64,000 nt of DNA from Danio rerio (GCF_049306965.1 NC_133184.1:835001-899000), one strand, 5' to 3'; positions 21,009 to 33,529 are shown, numbered from the stretch's first letter. Notes: generated from the letters alone by a model not told the origin. Program-made: numbers and translations.

Positions 21009-21414
21009 GGGGCAATATTTAAAGTTTATCCTCTTCAAATGTTGACTAATGTACATATTTGTAAATTCAGATGCTTGAATACTGATGTAAACAGACATTT
21101 TTGCACTATTTTCAGTGTATTCTGTGAAATCCTTCTTTTAAATATGTGATGTACATTTAGTCATATATCAGACTTCTATCACTAAACATAATTTAGCTTC
21201 CTTTAGCTTAAACAGTTTCTATGATTCTTTCAAGACGTTATCAAAAGTAAAAGTCACTGTGTTTAACCCCTTCACCCTATCCAGCTGACTATATGAAGGA
21301 TTTCTGTTAGTTTAAAGGACCATTAGGACGGCATTTCCATTCTCCATTAGGATTTGCATTGGGCTGCATAGGGCAACCAACCTAACTACAAACAATACTA
21401 TAATTCAGGGTCTT

Positions 21415-21930
21415 GACTGACTTGCCATTACACTGCATGATGAAGGCATCACTGTATAATCAAACTACCTCAATATTACAGGCTATCAACCAGAATTAGT
21501 ATTACAGGCTTGTATTACCTCAGTATTACAGGCTATAAATGTCATACCAGCACACCTGCCAACTTTTGTCCCTGAATATCTGAGAGACCGGGGGGGTTAG
21601 GTTCGGGGGTGAGGTGTCTGAATAACACTGTTGAGATCCGGGTACTGTGTACTGTGATGTTAGTCCCTGTACTATGAAGCGTGATTTGTGCCGCAGCTGT
21701 GATGGGATTTTATACCAATGTTGGCGACCTGGGGATTTTACAGACCATACCAAAATGCTGAGGACCTGGAAGGGGATGGGGGCAGAAATTACGGGAGTTT
21801 TTCGGGATAAATACCAAAACGGGAGGGTGACGGGAAACGAGTCTGAAATACAGTGCACTCCCAGGGAAAACGGGAGTGTTGGCAGGTATGCATACCAGAC
21901 ATTTATATCAAACAATGATTTCATTAAAGA
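21415..21930. repeat. Direct duplication, copy 1 (interrupted)
   Basis: The stretch beginning GACTGACTTGCCATTACACT is repeated at 22821-22990. Copy 1 is split by the hAT-like MITE at 21551-21890 and resumes with 'acatttatatcaaacaatga'. Confidence 0.8.
21551..21890. mobile_element. hAT-like MITE with perfect 8-bp target duplication
   Basis: Octamer CATACCAG occurs at 21543-21550 and 21891-21898. Termini CACACCTGCCAAC and GTTGGCAGGTATG are inverted repeats. The unoccupied counterpart is in the duplicated copy near 22950 (AAACCAG). No coding sequence; the plus and minus frames across it are accidental. Confidence 0.85.
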
Positions 21931-21956
21931 TGATCACAGTTATTATTGAAAAAGTT

Positions 21957-22254
21957 CTGTATTTGGTCCAGTACTGTGCCAGATCTGGTTCAGTTCTGTT
22001 CTGGATTTGGTCCAGTACTGTGCCAGATCTGGTTCAGTTCTGTTCTGGATTTGGTCCAGTACTTTGTCAGATTTAGACCAGATCTGGTTCTGTTCTGTTT
22101 TGGATTTGGTGCCATGCAGAATTTACCCGGATCTGGTTCACTTCTGTTCTGGATTTGGTCCAGTACTGTGCCGGATCTGGTTCACTTCTGTTCTGGATTT
22201 GGTCCAGTACTGTGCCAGATCTGGTTCACTTCTGTTCTGGATTTGGTCCAGTCA
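21957..22254. repeat. 44-bp minisatellite, about 7 units
   Basis: Unit contains TTCTGTTCTGGATTTGGTCC and AGTACTGTGCCAGATCTGG. One further unit lies at about 22778-22815, beyond an inserted element, so the array was split by it. Confidence 0.9.
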
Positions 22255-22777
22255 GGGCCGGCGCGTCCATAGAGGCGACCTAGGCGGCCGCCTAGGGAGG
22301 CAGAATAGAGGGCGGCGTCTCCGACACTACCCTCCCCTTTCGCGCCCTCAGTTATATCTGCGTCTAGGGCGGTGCCCGCGACACTACTCTCACCACCTGC
22401 ACCCTCACGCCCCATTCACACAGGGCTTCAGCGTCAACGCTTGACTGAAGGCGTGTCTGAAGTTGGGGCTGAAGTGATCGTCATGGCAGCCTCAGCCAAT
22501 GAAATTCAGTCAGCAATAGGCCACTGTCTATCTGATTGGCTGACGCTTCTGTCGGCGCTTAAAAAGTCGAGCTAGTTGCAACTTCTGCAGCGAGCAACGC
22601 CTCTGAAGCAGTTCGGCAGCGCCTGACGTCACCCAATCAAAGTGAATGGAAAGCATTCGTCCCGTGTGAATTGGGTGTCAGTTATATCCGCGTCTAGGGC
22701 GGCAGAATAGAGAGGGCGGCGTCCATGACAGTGCAGAGACTTTCAGTTTAGGGTTGAGGGCGGCATGACCGTTTTGA
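22253..22777. mobile_element. GC-rich transposon fragment inserted in the minisatellite
   Basis: Starts CAGGGCCGGCGCG inside a minisatellite unit. It contains 'ctgcgtctagggcgg' on both sides of a second insertion (22410-22676). The right boundary is approximate and no target duplication was resolved. Confidence 0.5.
22410..22676 (+). mobile_element. MITE (CCCCATTCACAC terminus), copy 1
   Basis: Left end GCCCCATTCACACAGGGCTT, right end CCCGTGTGAATTGGGTG. The interior includes 'cgcttgactgaaggcgtgtc'. Related copies are at 34161-34358 (reverse), 50869-50972 (left part) and 53718-54020 (whole). Confidence 0.75.
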
Positions 22778-22820
22778 GCCAGATCTGGTTCTGTTCTGGA
22801 TTTGGTCCAGTTTTGGAGAT

Positions 22821-22990
22821 GACTGACTTGCCATTACACTGCATGATGAAGGTATCACTGTATAATGAAATTACCTCAGTATTACAGTCTATCATACCAG
22901 AATAAGTATTACAGGCTTGTATTACCTCAGTATTACAGGCTATAAACGCCAAACCAGACATCTATATCAAACAATGGTGTCATTAGAGAC
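22821..22990. repeat. Direct duplication, copy 2 (uninterrupted)
   Basis: Matches 21415-21550 plus 21899-21930 and lacks the MITE. It ends near 'caaacaatggtgtcattaga'. Confidence 0.8.
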
Positions 22991-23590
22991 GGTTATTCAG
23001 AACATAATCTACACTAAGAGTCCAGTGTAGAGAAAATCATATGACAAAAAGTCATGACTGCAAACGCTTTTTGTGTCACCTTAACTTATTTTAATAGGTT
23101 AATCAGGTTTCACATACATTTAAGTTGAGCAAGTTACTTACTCCCAGGGCCAACTATTCATATTACAAGTTAAAAATAAATATATTACATAACTAATGAT
23201 AATGTATAATACAAAGCTAAGTAAAACTAAATAACCTATAGTAAAATCTGGGTGATACAGTATAGCTCTAATTCAAACATGCAGATAATCATTTGCCTTA
23301 AATGGAGCAGAATGCAAACACTTAATGCAAACATAACCTAAAGCCGCAGATGTTGACCTCTCAGACAGCAACCCAATGAACATCTGAGGAGAACTACAGC
23401 ATTTACATGCACGTTTACATTTAATCCTTCAGCAAACTCTTTAGTCAAAGCAACTCACAAATAACGAGAAGGCATTAATATGATGAAGACAGAGAAGACT
23501 CTAGCAAGTGTGCAGAAGAGAAAATCCTCCATCCACAGAACACACATCAATTGTAATCAGTCTGTCAAACATTTAACAATGATGAAAAAT

Positions 23591-23595
<5 letters not shown>
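22991..23595. other. no gene seen
   Basis: AT-rich sequence without supported features. Confidence 0.4.

Positions 23596-23650
<55 letters not shown>
23596..23650. repeat. (TA)n tract
   Basis: Alternating AT, about 27 units. Confidence 0.95.
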
Positions 23651-23653
<3 letters not shown>

Positions 23654-24160
23654 TTTCCATTGCAGTTGATCATGTCAGGGTTTATCAGTTCATCACAAAA
23701 ACAAAACACTTCGTGAATGAGACGATGCAGAATCTTGGTAGTAACATTAAGTGAAATTTTAAGCAAATTAAATAAACGAGGATTAGTGTCTTGTTGACTT
23801 AAAGCTCAAATGATGCAGGATTTAGAGGCAACAGCTGAAGTCAAGCAGCTCACATATTTGCATTAGATTTCCATTCTCAGAAAATAACCTCATGTGTGCG
23901 CCTGTGACGAATGACATAATTAAAAGCAAAATGAACTCAATTTATTAGATTACAGAATAACAGCGGTAATAAATAAGTATTGAACACTTTGTGGAAAAAA
24001 AATATATTCATGTCATGTTAAGAAGTAAATCTAAATGTCTTATTATCCAAACAATTAAATATAAAAAAACTGGTCCCAAATCAATAAAATTACAAACAAA
24101 TATATAGTTCCAAACAATTAGCAGTGCAATGCAACGGTCATAAAAAGCAAGAGCTCATTT
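23651..24160. other. no gene seen
   Basis: AT-rich. No supported exon or recognised repeat. Confidence 0.4.
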
Positions 24161-24162
24161 CA

Positions 24163-24232
24163 TGCATTCATTTTCCTTCAGCTTAGTCCCTTTATTAATC
24201 AGGGATCGCCACAGTGGAATGAACCCCTGACT
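24163..24232 (-). mobile_element. DANA SINE tail fragment
   Basis: ATTCATTTTCCTTCAGC to GGAATGAACC only. On the minus strand it supplies an AATAAA near 24190, about 375 bp past the stop of the unnamed membrane protein gene. Confidence 0.65.
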
Positions 24233-24569
24233 TCTTAAAGTGTCGCACAGATGCCTCAAAATAAAAATAAAAAACAAATCTCTTCTGCGAACACAAAAAC
24301 CAATAATAAACTCACTCCTTTACTTGAGCTCTTATTTCTCTGAGAATGAACAGATCCTGTGTATCAGAAACGATTCTTGCTTGTGTTGCCTCTTCATGTC
24401 GAGTCTCTGAATGCCTAAAAGCATCAGCACAAATGACTAAAATGTTTTAAAAATGTATAAAACTCCATGACTTTTGATGTTTGAAATGAACCGGAAATAC
24501 ATTACAGGAACTCCATGACTTGTGGGGACCCTGATAACAGTAACATTGGGCTAAATTGATGGAGTCTGT

Positions 24570-27500
24570 TTATGGGGGCAGTTTCTGTCTGGTGGAGCTG
24601 AACTGCGTGCACAGTCTGTCACTGGTGGACTCGCTAAAGTCAGGAGAAGAGGAGAGACCACTGCCTGCACAACACAAACACACAGAAGGAGAGTGTGTGT
24701 GAGAGACGCACACATTCACACACTTGTGACAGTTGTTTCAACACAAAAATGTTTCCCACCGATTACTGACCCTCGTTTCACCTGAATCGCTCTTTATGTA
24801 AACATGACATGTGCTCCAAGAACACTTTTGTGCACCCCAAAAGTAAATAAATATGACTTTGTTAGTCTTTATCCTCTTTCAAGCGACATCTTAGTCAAGA
24901 AACATCTATATCTCTGCTAAAAAACAGTTATACTAACCGGCCACTTTATTAGGTACACCTGTCAAACCATTCGTTAACTCAAATTTCTAATCAGCCTAAT
25001 CAGAACACTTCCAGTCTTCCAGTCCAATCTGAACTTTGACCCTTGCTGTCTATGGAGGATGAGAGAGCTCCAGGATTTCATCTAAAATATCTTAACTTGT
25101 GTTCAGAAGATGCACGAAGCTCTCACACAACATTAGAGAGAGCAATTAATAATAGAATTGACTTTTTTGGGTGAACTAACGCTTTAGGGGGTTTAAAACA
25201 TCCAATTAAAGTCGAAATGGTGTTTTGTTCAGCAAAAATATTCCACATATATTGAAACTTTACTTTTAAGTGTGTGTAAAGATTAAAAAATGCAGTGTGT
25301 ATACTTTTCTAAGTCTTCCGTTGGAGAGCAGCAGAGGTTTTTCTGGAAATGGGCGAGTTTTTGATGTAAGTTTTGATCAGTAATGTTATTATAAAGTCTC
25401 AATACTCTTTTAGTCTTGCCCTCAGTCTGTTATTACTCACCTCTCATGAGATTGTACATGTTCAGGTAGTTGGTTCCCGAGTCTAAAATGGCATACCAGC
25501 TTCGAGAAACAGACCGACCCTGAAGACAGAATCAGAAATAAAACACATCAATGTTTACAAGATTTAAAGGACACTTTTTTTTTTAAATTTACAGTTAGAC
25601 TAACACAGGCTCATGTGTGGGGATGTGTGCCCAGGGCTACATTTTTGGGAAACCGCAGAAATGTGGTCTGGCTGCATTTTGTGTGTAAAACGAATGCTAC
25701 AGGGTGGTATGATGCTAGCAGCAACTTCTGTTTCTTTTCTCGAAACTGCGGACAGTTTGCTCGATAGCTCGCCTTGTACACCATCAGACTTAGGATGCAG
25801 AGTGGAAGGGATTAGGCTAAGGCCCCGTTTACACTAATGCGTTTAGTTTGAAAACGCATAAGTTTTGCTAGTTACGCCATCCGTCCACACTATGCCGGAG
25901 TTTTTGAGCGCCGAAAACGGAGCGTTTTGAAAACGCTGGAGAGGCTGTTTTCATTCTGAAGCGCTGCTGCTCCGTCTCAGTGTGGATGAGGGAAAATGGA
26001 GACATCTGAAAATTGAGGCGGGGCTGCTGAGATTCGCTACCTGATTGGGGCCTTTGTTTCATTGCGTATTCTTCCCTTATTCGTCAAGCCCCTATCACAT
26101 GACTATAACACATGACTTTAACGCTACTGGCAGACAGCAGGCCAGCCTTCACTGTAAACAACAACACGGACACAGAAATAGGAGCGTTGTTTGCACTATT
26201 GTCTGTTTTAGGCGCCATTGTGCAGTTATTCATTTGTTACGTTTAGTAACAACTCGACCTCGTCGTCTGTCCACAAAAATACATCTCTTGCTTTCTTTGC
26301 CATCGCGTTCATTGTTCAACCGCCGTTTGTTGACTAACAATAACCAAATGCCGAGCGGGACGCATGCTTCCTGCTTATACTAGAAAGCGCATGCCCAGAG
26401 TGCGCGAATGGTCACGTGATAAACGTTTTTGGTGCCGTAGTGTGGACGGAGATATGATCAGAAACGCTAGTGTGGATCGTTTTTGATCTAAAACGCCATT
26501 TTAAAACTAAATTGCACTAGTGTAAACGGGCCTTAAGGAATTTTTTAGAAACCAGGCAAAACAAAACAAAAGAATAAAAACGTATCACTATTCACGTGTG
26601 TATGTGAGACACAATGGCGTAGCAGACAGCCCCGCAGGGCACCCACGCGATAAGGGGGCCCCGCCCCCCGGCCCTTGATTTGTTCACGTGTGTACAAATT
26701 GTGAGACAGAGTTGTTGGCAAATGTTCAGTGTAGTCCTGCAGTGTATTAGAAAAACCAAGCCACGCCCACTGTTCACTCATTCGTTTATTTTCATTTCGG
26801 CTTAGTCCTTTCATTAATCCGGGGTCGCCACAGCGGAATGATCCACCAACTTATCCAGCATGTTTTTTACGCAGCGCATGCCCTTCCAGCCGCAACCCAT
26901 CTCTGGGAAACACCCACACACACTCATTCACACTCATACACTACGGACAATTCAGCCTACCCAATTCCCCTGTAGCGCATGTGTTTGGACTGTGGGGGAA
27001 ACACCCGGAGAAAACCCACACGAACGCAGGGAGAACATGCAAATTCCACACAGAAACGCCAACTCACCCAGCCGAGGCTCGAACCAGCGACCTTCTTTCT
27101 GTGAGGCGACAGCACTACCTACTGTGCCACTACGTCGTTTCATTTCTCTAGGAACTGTCACAATATGAAACAAAATTTTTTTTTTTATTATTATTCAGCA
27201 TCAAAAATGTAAGTAAGCTGACCTGAACATCACAGCTGTCCGGGTCTGGACTGCTCAGATTAAAGGAGATTTCGTCCACAAAGCCCATCACAGGAGTGGT
27301 GTGTGTCGCACTGATGTCCTCTGTGTTTACTGACACCAGCTAAACACATCAAACAAAAAGTTAAACGGGTAGACCTGGGATGAAAGCACAACTGTTAATA
27401 GGAACCTAATTTTTAAAAGATAAATAGGTCAAACTTTACAATAACGTTTCATTAGTTCAGCTGTTTCCAACAGGGGGGTCCTGGCCCACAAAAGGGGCTC

Positions 27501-30225
27501 AGCGAGCTCTGTGGGAGGTGAAGTTAAGTTGTGTCATATTTTTTAACATTTTAGCAGTGGACAATAGGGACGATATCATTTCTCCCCATACTGATCAACT
27601 TCCGGTGAATGGTTAATGTGACTTCATTGCATTTTATACGGTTCCTTTTCCATCATCGATGTTGTAATGTAATTAAAACACAATCAGTTAAATAGACTTT
27701 GGCTTTCATTTAGTTGTTCAAGCGTAAAACGAGACAAAAACCCATTTACTCGACGCGTAGCACAAGCTCTGTGATTGGTCTGCTTATTGATGGCGCTGAC
27801 GAGTCTGGGCGGGGCCGAGAGCCGTGTGAGCGGCGCGAGCCTGATGGAGCGATTGTTTACAAGTGTGGAGTCCTGTGAAGGAGCTCCGGATGGAAAGTTT
27901 TGTTTTGTGTTTACCTCATAGTTAAAGTTGCTGCACGTCCGCCGGTTCCTGCCTCAAAATGAGCCACTTGTACATTAAGGAAGCGTTCAGACAGAACAAA
28001 ACACCAGCGAAGAAACTCGACACAGAGGAACATAAACACCTACTGCCAACTAGCGTTTCGGAAGAGTTAATGCAGACCAACAGAGACAGCAGCAGAAGTA
28101 TAAATGCACAGCCACGCGCGTTGCATGCACCGTGGGTTACGCCGGTCACTTGACGCAGAAGTATAAACAGGCTTAACACACACTGCAGAAAAAGCCTTTC
28201 TTAATTAGAGTTTTTGTCTTGTTTCTAGTCCAAATGTCTGAAACTCGATTAAATGAAGAAGCATTTTTTAGTGTGCTTTCACATCTGTAGTTCGCTTCAT
28301 TTGGTCCGGACCAAGAGCAATAAATGATCATTGTTGCATTTTCTGCCGTCTTTGGGTGGTTTTCACACCACACTGCTGGCTTTAGTCCGAACCAGTTAAA
28401 ACGAACCAAAATGTAGTCATCTGACCAAATCCACATCTCTCATTGGCCAGATGTTGTTGAACATATTTCCTAAACTGCTTATTGATTGGTCAGAATTCAG
28501 GTGCGGGAAAATGCCAACAACAAACAAGTAAACAAACCGGCAGAAACAAAATGTGTTTTTTACTCTGGAGGGGCGACTGTGCTGGCTGATTGTATCCCTG
28601 CTTTAGACAAACTTTAAATTTTAAGAATGAAGCGCAGCCGCTGCTGGAAAACAAATGTTTTAATGCATCACTCGTCACTTCAGGAGGAGGCGTCAATTAA
28701 TTTAGCTAAACTGTGACATGCTCATCTTGCGGAAATATTACCAACAATCCATCAGCTAATGTTTTCCCTCTCTCTCTCTCTCTCTCTCTGATGGTAAAGC
28801 GCTGTCTACAAATATTTTTCCTCCATATCCCATAATGCACAGCGCAACAGCCTACGGCAGCTGGATTAGTCCAAAAGGCGCAGTACTTTTTGCGGTTGGA
28901 CCTGTTTTAGTACGGATCATATTCTCACCACAAATGAACTGATTCAGGGTTCGTTTGAAAGTGTACAGAGAGCACCTCTTCAAGCAGGTCTCGGTACGCT
29001 TATTTGGTCTGCTTTTGGTGCGCACTCCAGTACGATTGCTGCATTCTCACCTGCCCAAACCAACCACACCAAAAGGGGAAACGAACTCTAGTGCAATTCA
29101 ATCAAACTAAATAAGGCAGGTGTGAAAGCACCCTTAGACGAGTGAAAAATATTATCTTGTTTTTAGAAAAAATGAGTCAAAAACAAGTGAGTTTTTCCTT
29201 AGAACAAGCTAAATAATCTGCCAATAGGGTAAATTAGTTTAAAATGAAAACCAGATTATTTTGCTTACCCTGACTGGCAGATTATTGATTTGCAACACAT
29301 ACAAATGATTAACTTTCACTCTGTTATGACTACAGCAAAAAGTCCGGACTGCTGAACGAATCATTGGCACTACCCTTCCTACACTTCAAGAACTGTACTC
29401 CTCCAGAGTGAGTAAAAGGGCTCGCAAAATCACTCGGGACGCCTCGCACCCAGCACACTACCTGTTCCAACTGTTACCGTCTGGTCGGCGCTTCAGAGCT
29501 CCAAGCACAAAAACAGCCAGACACAGGAAAACTTTCTTTCCTCAGGCCATCTACCTCATGAACAGTTAAATATCCCCCAACTGTGCAATAAACGTGTGCA
29601 ATACTTTCTCATGCGCACTTGTACACAGCACCTTATATCAATATACAATGCAATACTTTCTACATTCACATTTGTACACAGCACCGTATAACCTGTATAT
29701 TTATAACAAATTTGTACATGCAACTCAACATCCAGATATCTGGACTAACTGCATCTCCGTTTAATGTTTAACATCTTTTTTTTCATATTTATTTTGTGTT
29801 GTCACTTTATGCACACTGGAAGCTGGAAGCCAAATTAATTCCTTGTGTGTGTGAAGCACACTTGGCATTTCTGATTCTGATTATACTTTGCAGTGACTCC
29901 ACAAATGCATTCTAAACTGTGACGTTGATCAGATATAGTAATGATTTGACAGTACATATCCTGCGATTGACTATTGAGCATGCACACATCACGATACTGA
30001 CGCTGAATTGATATGTATTGTGCAGCTCTAAACTACGCGTGCATGTTACTAACACAGCTAGGCTTTGCATTAGTGCAGACACTCACTGAATACAGGCATC
30101 TCTGGCTCGTCCCAGGACAGCTTTCTGTCGACCACTCTTTAATCTGGTTCACCAACAGAGAGGAGACGTCAAAGCAGGGAATGCCAATTTTCCTGTCAAT
30201 AAATCAATCAATCAAATATAATATC

Positions 30226-30260
<35 letters not shown>

Positions 30261-30400
30261 TGCAGTGTGACCAAAAATCCGGTCTGAGATGTATTTTTAT
30301 TTTTTCAAACTGAGATTTATAGATGAACTAAAAGCTGAACAAATGTAGTGCTGTGCACAGACTGATCATAATTAACCGCATCCTAAATAAAAGTTTACAT

Positions 30401-30467
<67 letters not shown>

Positions 30468-31824
30468 TATAGACATTGTGTAATTATTCACATGTATAAA
30501 CACACATAAACAAAACAATACAAAACTATTTGCATAGACATTTAAATTAATATATACACAGTAAAATGCTCAGAAAGAGCACACACACACCTTTCAGAGC
30601 TTCACATGTTATCAGTGAGGGAAAGATGACATTATTATCAGTAATTACACCAATTTAAAGGCAAAGCAAGGTACTGTAACAGAATGGAAATAAGATTAAC
30701 AGACACACGTTATTTTTAAACTCTTTAATGATGTTATTAGTTAGAAAAATGACCATTTAGAGCTTTTATAAAAACCAAAAAATTAAAATTTAATATTTTG
30801 TAAATATTTTAATTATTCATCTTGGTTAATGTTATTCGAGTTACTTAAATTAACTAAATAATTTAAGGCTATTTAAGTAGTAAATACATTACCTCACATT
30901 AACAGACCATTATTTTAGTGTTCTGTTAAAAAATGTCCCTTTTTTTACAGAATATATTGTATTGACATGACACGTAACATTTTGTAATTATCAAAATAAC
31001 AAATTTTATATTCAAAAATCAATTATATTGTGTAGCTCATATCAGACTAGTGCTCTTTAAGCAGTAAATAGCCTATTTTACGAACAAACAATACATTTCT
31101 TACTGTACTTATTCATCTTTCTTTATGTTAATTAGCATTGAAGTTATTTAAATTAGATAATGTTAAGTAGCTAACGTTAGTGAATACATTAACAAACCAT
31201 TATGTTTAAGTGTCCCCCCCCCCTTTTTTTTTTTACAAACAATATAGTATTGTTATGACTATAATTATGAAAATAAGTCACACATTTTATAAATAATCAG
31301 AAATCAAACCATTTATTTTCATATAAGCTGAAAAATTATGGCTTTTACACACCATATCTTTAAATAGCCTACATAGCTAACATGAACAAATAATATATGT
31401 CTTACGCTATTTATTCATCTTTGGTAATGTTAGTTAGTTGTTTAAGTTATTTAAATTAGCCAACTTATTAAATACACGAACGACTGGACCATTACATTAA
31501 AGTATTACCGCCATTTTTCACAGAAAATATTATATTGCTATGACATGCAACATCTTGTAATCTATGAAAATAAATGACACATTTTATAAATAATCAAAAA
31601 CTGAACCATTGTTTTAAGCTGAAAAATGTACAGCGAGTGTAGCTGATATACTCCACATACCACTGGACAGCGCACTGTGCATGGAGCGGACCCGCCGCCA
31701 GAGCGCACAGAATCCCGACACCGAGCACCAGAATCCCGACAGCGGAGACACACAGCATCCTCACCCGGTCAGAGCCGCTGGAAAGCCCGTAGAATCCAGA
31801 AACCGGCCCGGGGCCTGCGGTCAT
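24570..31824 (-). CDS. Unnamed single-pass membrane protein, five exons, 186 aa
   Basis: Exons on the minus strand are 31661-31824, 30087-30192, 27223-27339, 25441-25519 and 24570-24664 (stop TAA). All junctions are GT-AG and the phases match at every join (2, 0, 0, 1). The N-terminus is Gly/Ser rich (1-22). One hydrophobic helix at about 23-44 should make it a type II or signal-anchored protein. The rest is extracellular or lumenal and has six cysteines (51, 61, 80, 87, 126, 174), which could form three disulfides, and one sequon at N117. Notable motifs are GIPCFDVSSLLVNQIKEW, HTTPV and SWYAILDSGTNY. I do not recognise the family and give no function. Introns carry many transposons. The next gene, steap3, lies head to head about 3.9 kb away by start codons. 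The exon model is strong; the 5' and 3' UTRs are undefined. Confidence 0.85.
25819..26535. mobile_element. Non-autonomous DNA transposon in intron 3 of the unnamed gene
   Basis: Ends AAGGCCCCGTTTACACTA and TAGTGTAAACGGGCCTTA are inverted repeats. The subterminal sequence repeats 'aaacgc' and 'agtgtgga' motifs. The interior frame 26045-26383 has no recognisable domain. Confidence 0.75.
26771..27137 (-). mobile_element. DANA-type SINE, near full length
   Basis: Tail TTCGTTTATTTTCATTTCGG on the left, complete body of the 'gcgcatgtgtttggactg' form, and tRNA-like head ending ACTACGTCG. It lies about 85 bp from exon 3 of the unnamed gene. Confidence 0.85.
27690..28170. mobile_element. Probable DNA transposon remnant in intron 2
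   Basis: GC-rich block with 'gtctgggcggggccgagagc' and the terminal 'acttgacgcagaagtataaa', a combination I associate with a repeated zebrafish element. Boundaries and family are uncertain. The frame at 27959-28153 is not supported as a gene. Confidence 0.4.
28269..29136 (+). mobile_element. Non-autonomous DNA transposon (GTGCTTTCACA family), uninterrupted copy
   Basis: Ends TAGTGTGCTTTCACATCTG and CAGGTGTGAAAGCACCCTTA are inverted repeats. It is collinear with the interrupted 4069-5616 copy in reverse, including a (CT)n tract near 28769-28790. It shows the uninterrupted state at the place where the other copy carries a 676-bp insert. Confidence 0.85.
29335..29885 (+). mobile_element. LINE (L2/CR1-like) 3' fragment
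   Basis: Plus-strand frame near 29340-29570 reads RARKITRDASHPAHYLFQLL then PSGRRFRAP and FFPQAIYLMNS before a stop. This is the usual C-terminal tail of L2/CR1-type reverse transcriptase proteins. It is followed by a 3'UTR ending TTCTGATTCTGATT. 5' truncated, as is normal for LINEs. It lies in intron 2 of the unnamed gene. Confidence 0.75.
30405..30466. repeat. (GT)n microsatellite
   Basis: About 31 GT units, in intron 1 of the unnamed gene. Confidence 0.95.
30470..31600. other. AT-rich intronic sequence with internal similarity
   Basis: Phrases such as 'aacaaaccattat', 'attcatctt' and 'gttagttag' recur at about 200-bp spacing (30780-30960, 31080-31260, 31320-31560). This suggests an old tandem duplication. 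No genes apart from the host intron. Confidence 0.45.
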
Positions 31825-32113
31825 CCTTATCGCGAGCCTGCAGATGTTGACCAGATCAGCTGAGCCCGATATGCGGGATTATTGCTAGAAGGGATACAGC
31901 TGCGACCGGAAGTTAACGGGACCCCAACCCTCACATTAATGTAAACACAGTAATTATACCGATAATTATTCATAGTAATGATTAAATTACCCATAAATTG
32001 TAACCAACCTCTCACAGTAATGTAAGAATATTAATTATTGTTGTACAGTGTCACAATAATATGCTATATTGATGAGCCTTCGCAGCTGTATCTCCTCTAG
32101 GCTTTAGCACTAC

Positions 32114-32145
<32 letters not shown>

Positions 32146-33060
32146 TTCATAATTAATATTTTTACAGTAATTTTACAGTAAAGTGTGAGGGTTGGGTTCA
32201 GGGTTGCAGCAGCGGTAGATGATCATAAAGTAATGGGTAAGTGAATAATGCTCGGTATATTTACTGTTTTTACATTACTGTGAAGGTTGTGTTATGGTCG
32301 GGGTAGATGCTAATAAAAATACAATTTAATGGGTTTACTAAATAATATAAATACTTCTCGTTAACTTTCGGGCGCAGCTGTATCCCTTTTAGCAACAACC
32401 GGTCTCTTGGAGGCGTCACGTCACGATCTCCCATCCAATCAGCTTTTAGGAGGGCGACCTGTTCATAAACAGAAATTTGCGAAGTGCATATAGCAACAGG
32501 TCATTTAATTTAGTTAGAGAATTAAAGCAGCCTCTAATCATAGATATACACATATGTATATATCTATGGTCTCTAATGATAATTAATAACAAAAAGAATG
32601 ACTTGGAGGGTTTTTTTCTTGTATAAATCCCCTGTTGTAATTTCTGACTGTGTCCTTAAGGAAAAAGGAAGAAAAGGTCTAGAATTATTTTGTTTTATAT
32701 GTACCTTTATTAGTTTTTTTTTTTTACTAATTCAATCATTTTTTTTACCGATATTGTTACTACATTATTATTTGACAATTTTTATGTTAATACTTCTATT
32801 ATTTTTGTTTATTATTATTATTATTATTATTAAAGTTTTCATCTTCTTTATTCCTCCATCTTATAAATTGGATATTGTTCACTCTTATATATGTACATTT
32901 ATGTTCACTTTTCTTGTAATGTTCAAGTTCCCTTTAAAAGAATCAGCTTGTAAGAATTCAGCAGTGATAAAACTGCATCAGCGTCGCCCCGCTCGTGTGT
33001 CTGCGATAAGGCACGTCTTTTCTCTGCACGTTTCTCTTCTCTTCATATCTTTAGTGCACA
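31825..33060. other. Intergenic region between divergent genes
   Basis: Contains short (AAT)n tracts (32113-32145, 32813-32832). The 191-codon frame at 32598-33173 is rich in F, I and L from AT-rich sequence and is not supported as a gene. Likely holds the 5' flanks of both the unnamed gene and steap3. Confidence 0.4.
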
Positions 33061-33150
33061 ATAACGGAAGCCCACACGTGTGTCTGTACAGTCCTGGAGC
33101 AGCACACAGTCCTGCAGTCAGCACAAACAGCAGACCAATGAGTCAAAGAG
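33060..33150 (+). other. Candidate noncoding first exon of steap3
   Basis: A CpG-containing stretch (32985-33060) precedes sequence that ends in CAAAGAG|GTGAGT, a strong donor at 33151. The nearest in-strand acceptor is TCCGCAG|GTTCATCATGG at 35678, directly before the steap3 start codon. Joining them is an inference; no transcript evidence is available. The 5' end of the exon is a guess. Confidence 0.35.
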
Positions 33151-33425
33151 GTGAGTGGGACTTAAATCTTTAAGCATAAAGAAGTATTACATGTGTTTTT
33201 AAGATTAATAATGATATTACAGGATGGGAATGTTATTATAGCGTTAGTCCTGAATGCGGCATGATAGAGCCACCGCTTAAGCAGAAACGAAACTGACAAC
33301 TCTAACAAGAATCCTCTAACTGAAGTAAATGTGTTTTATTTTGATTTCTGTAACAATATTAAATAATATGCTAATGTGTATGATTTATGTTATCTATTTA
33401 AACTGTTAACGTATGACATTAACAC

Positions 33426-33529
<104 letters not shown>

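Noticed and set aside
22007-22444. 145-codon frame with repeated FWIWSS motifs
   Set aside because: It reads through the 44-bp minisatellite and an inserted transposon; repeats arise from the DNA unit.
32598-33173. 191-codon frame upstream of steap3
   Set aside because: Its first half is F/I/L-rich translation of AT-rich DNA, with no homology recognised. Only its last part is kept, as a possible noncoding exon.
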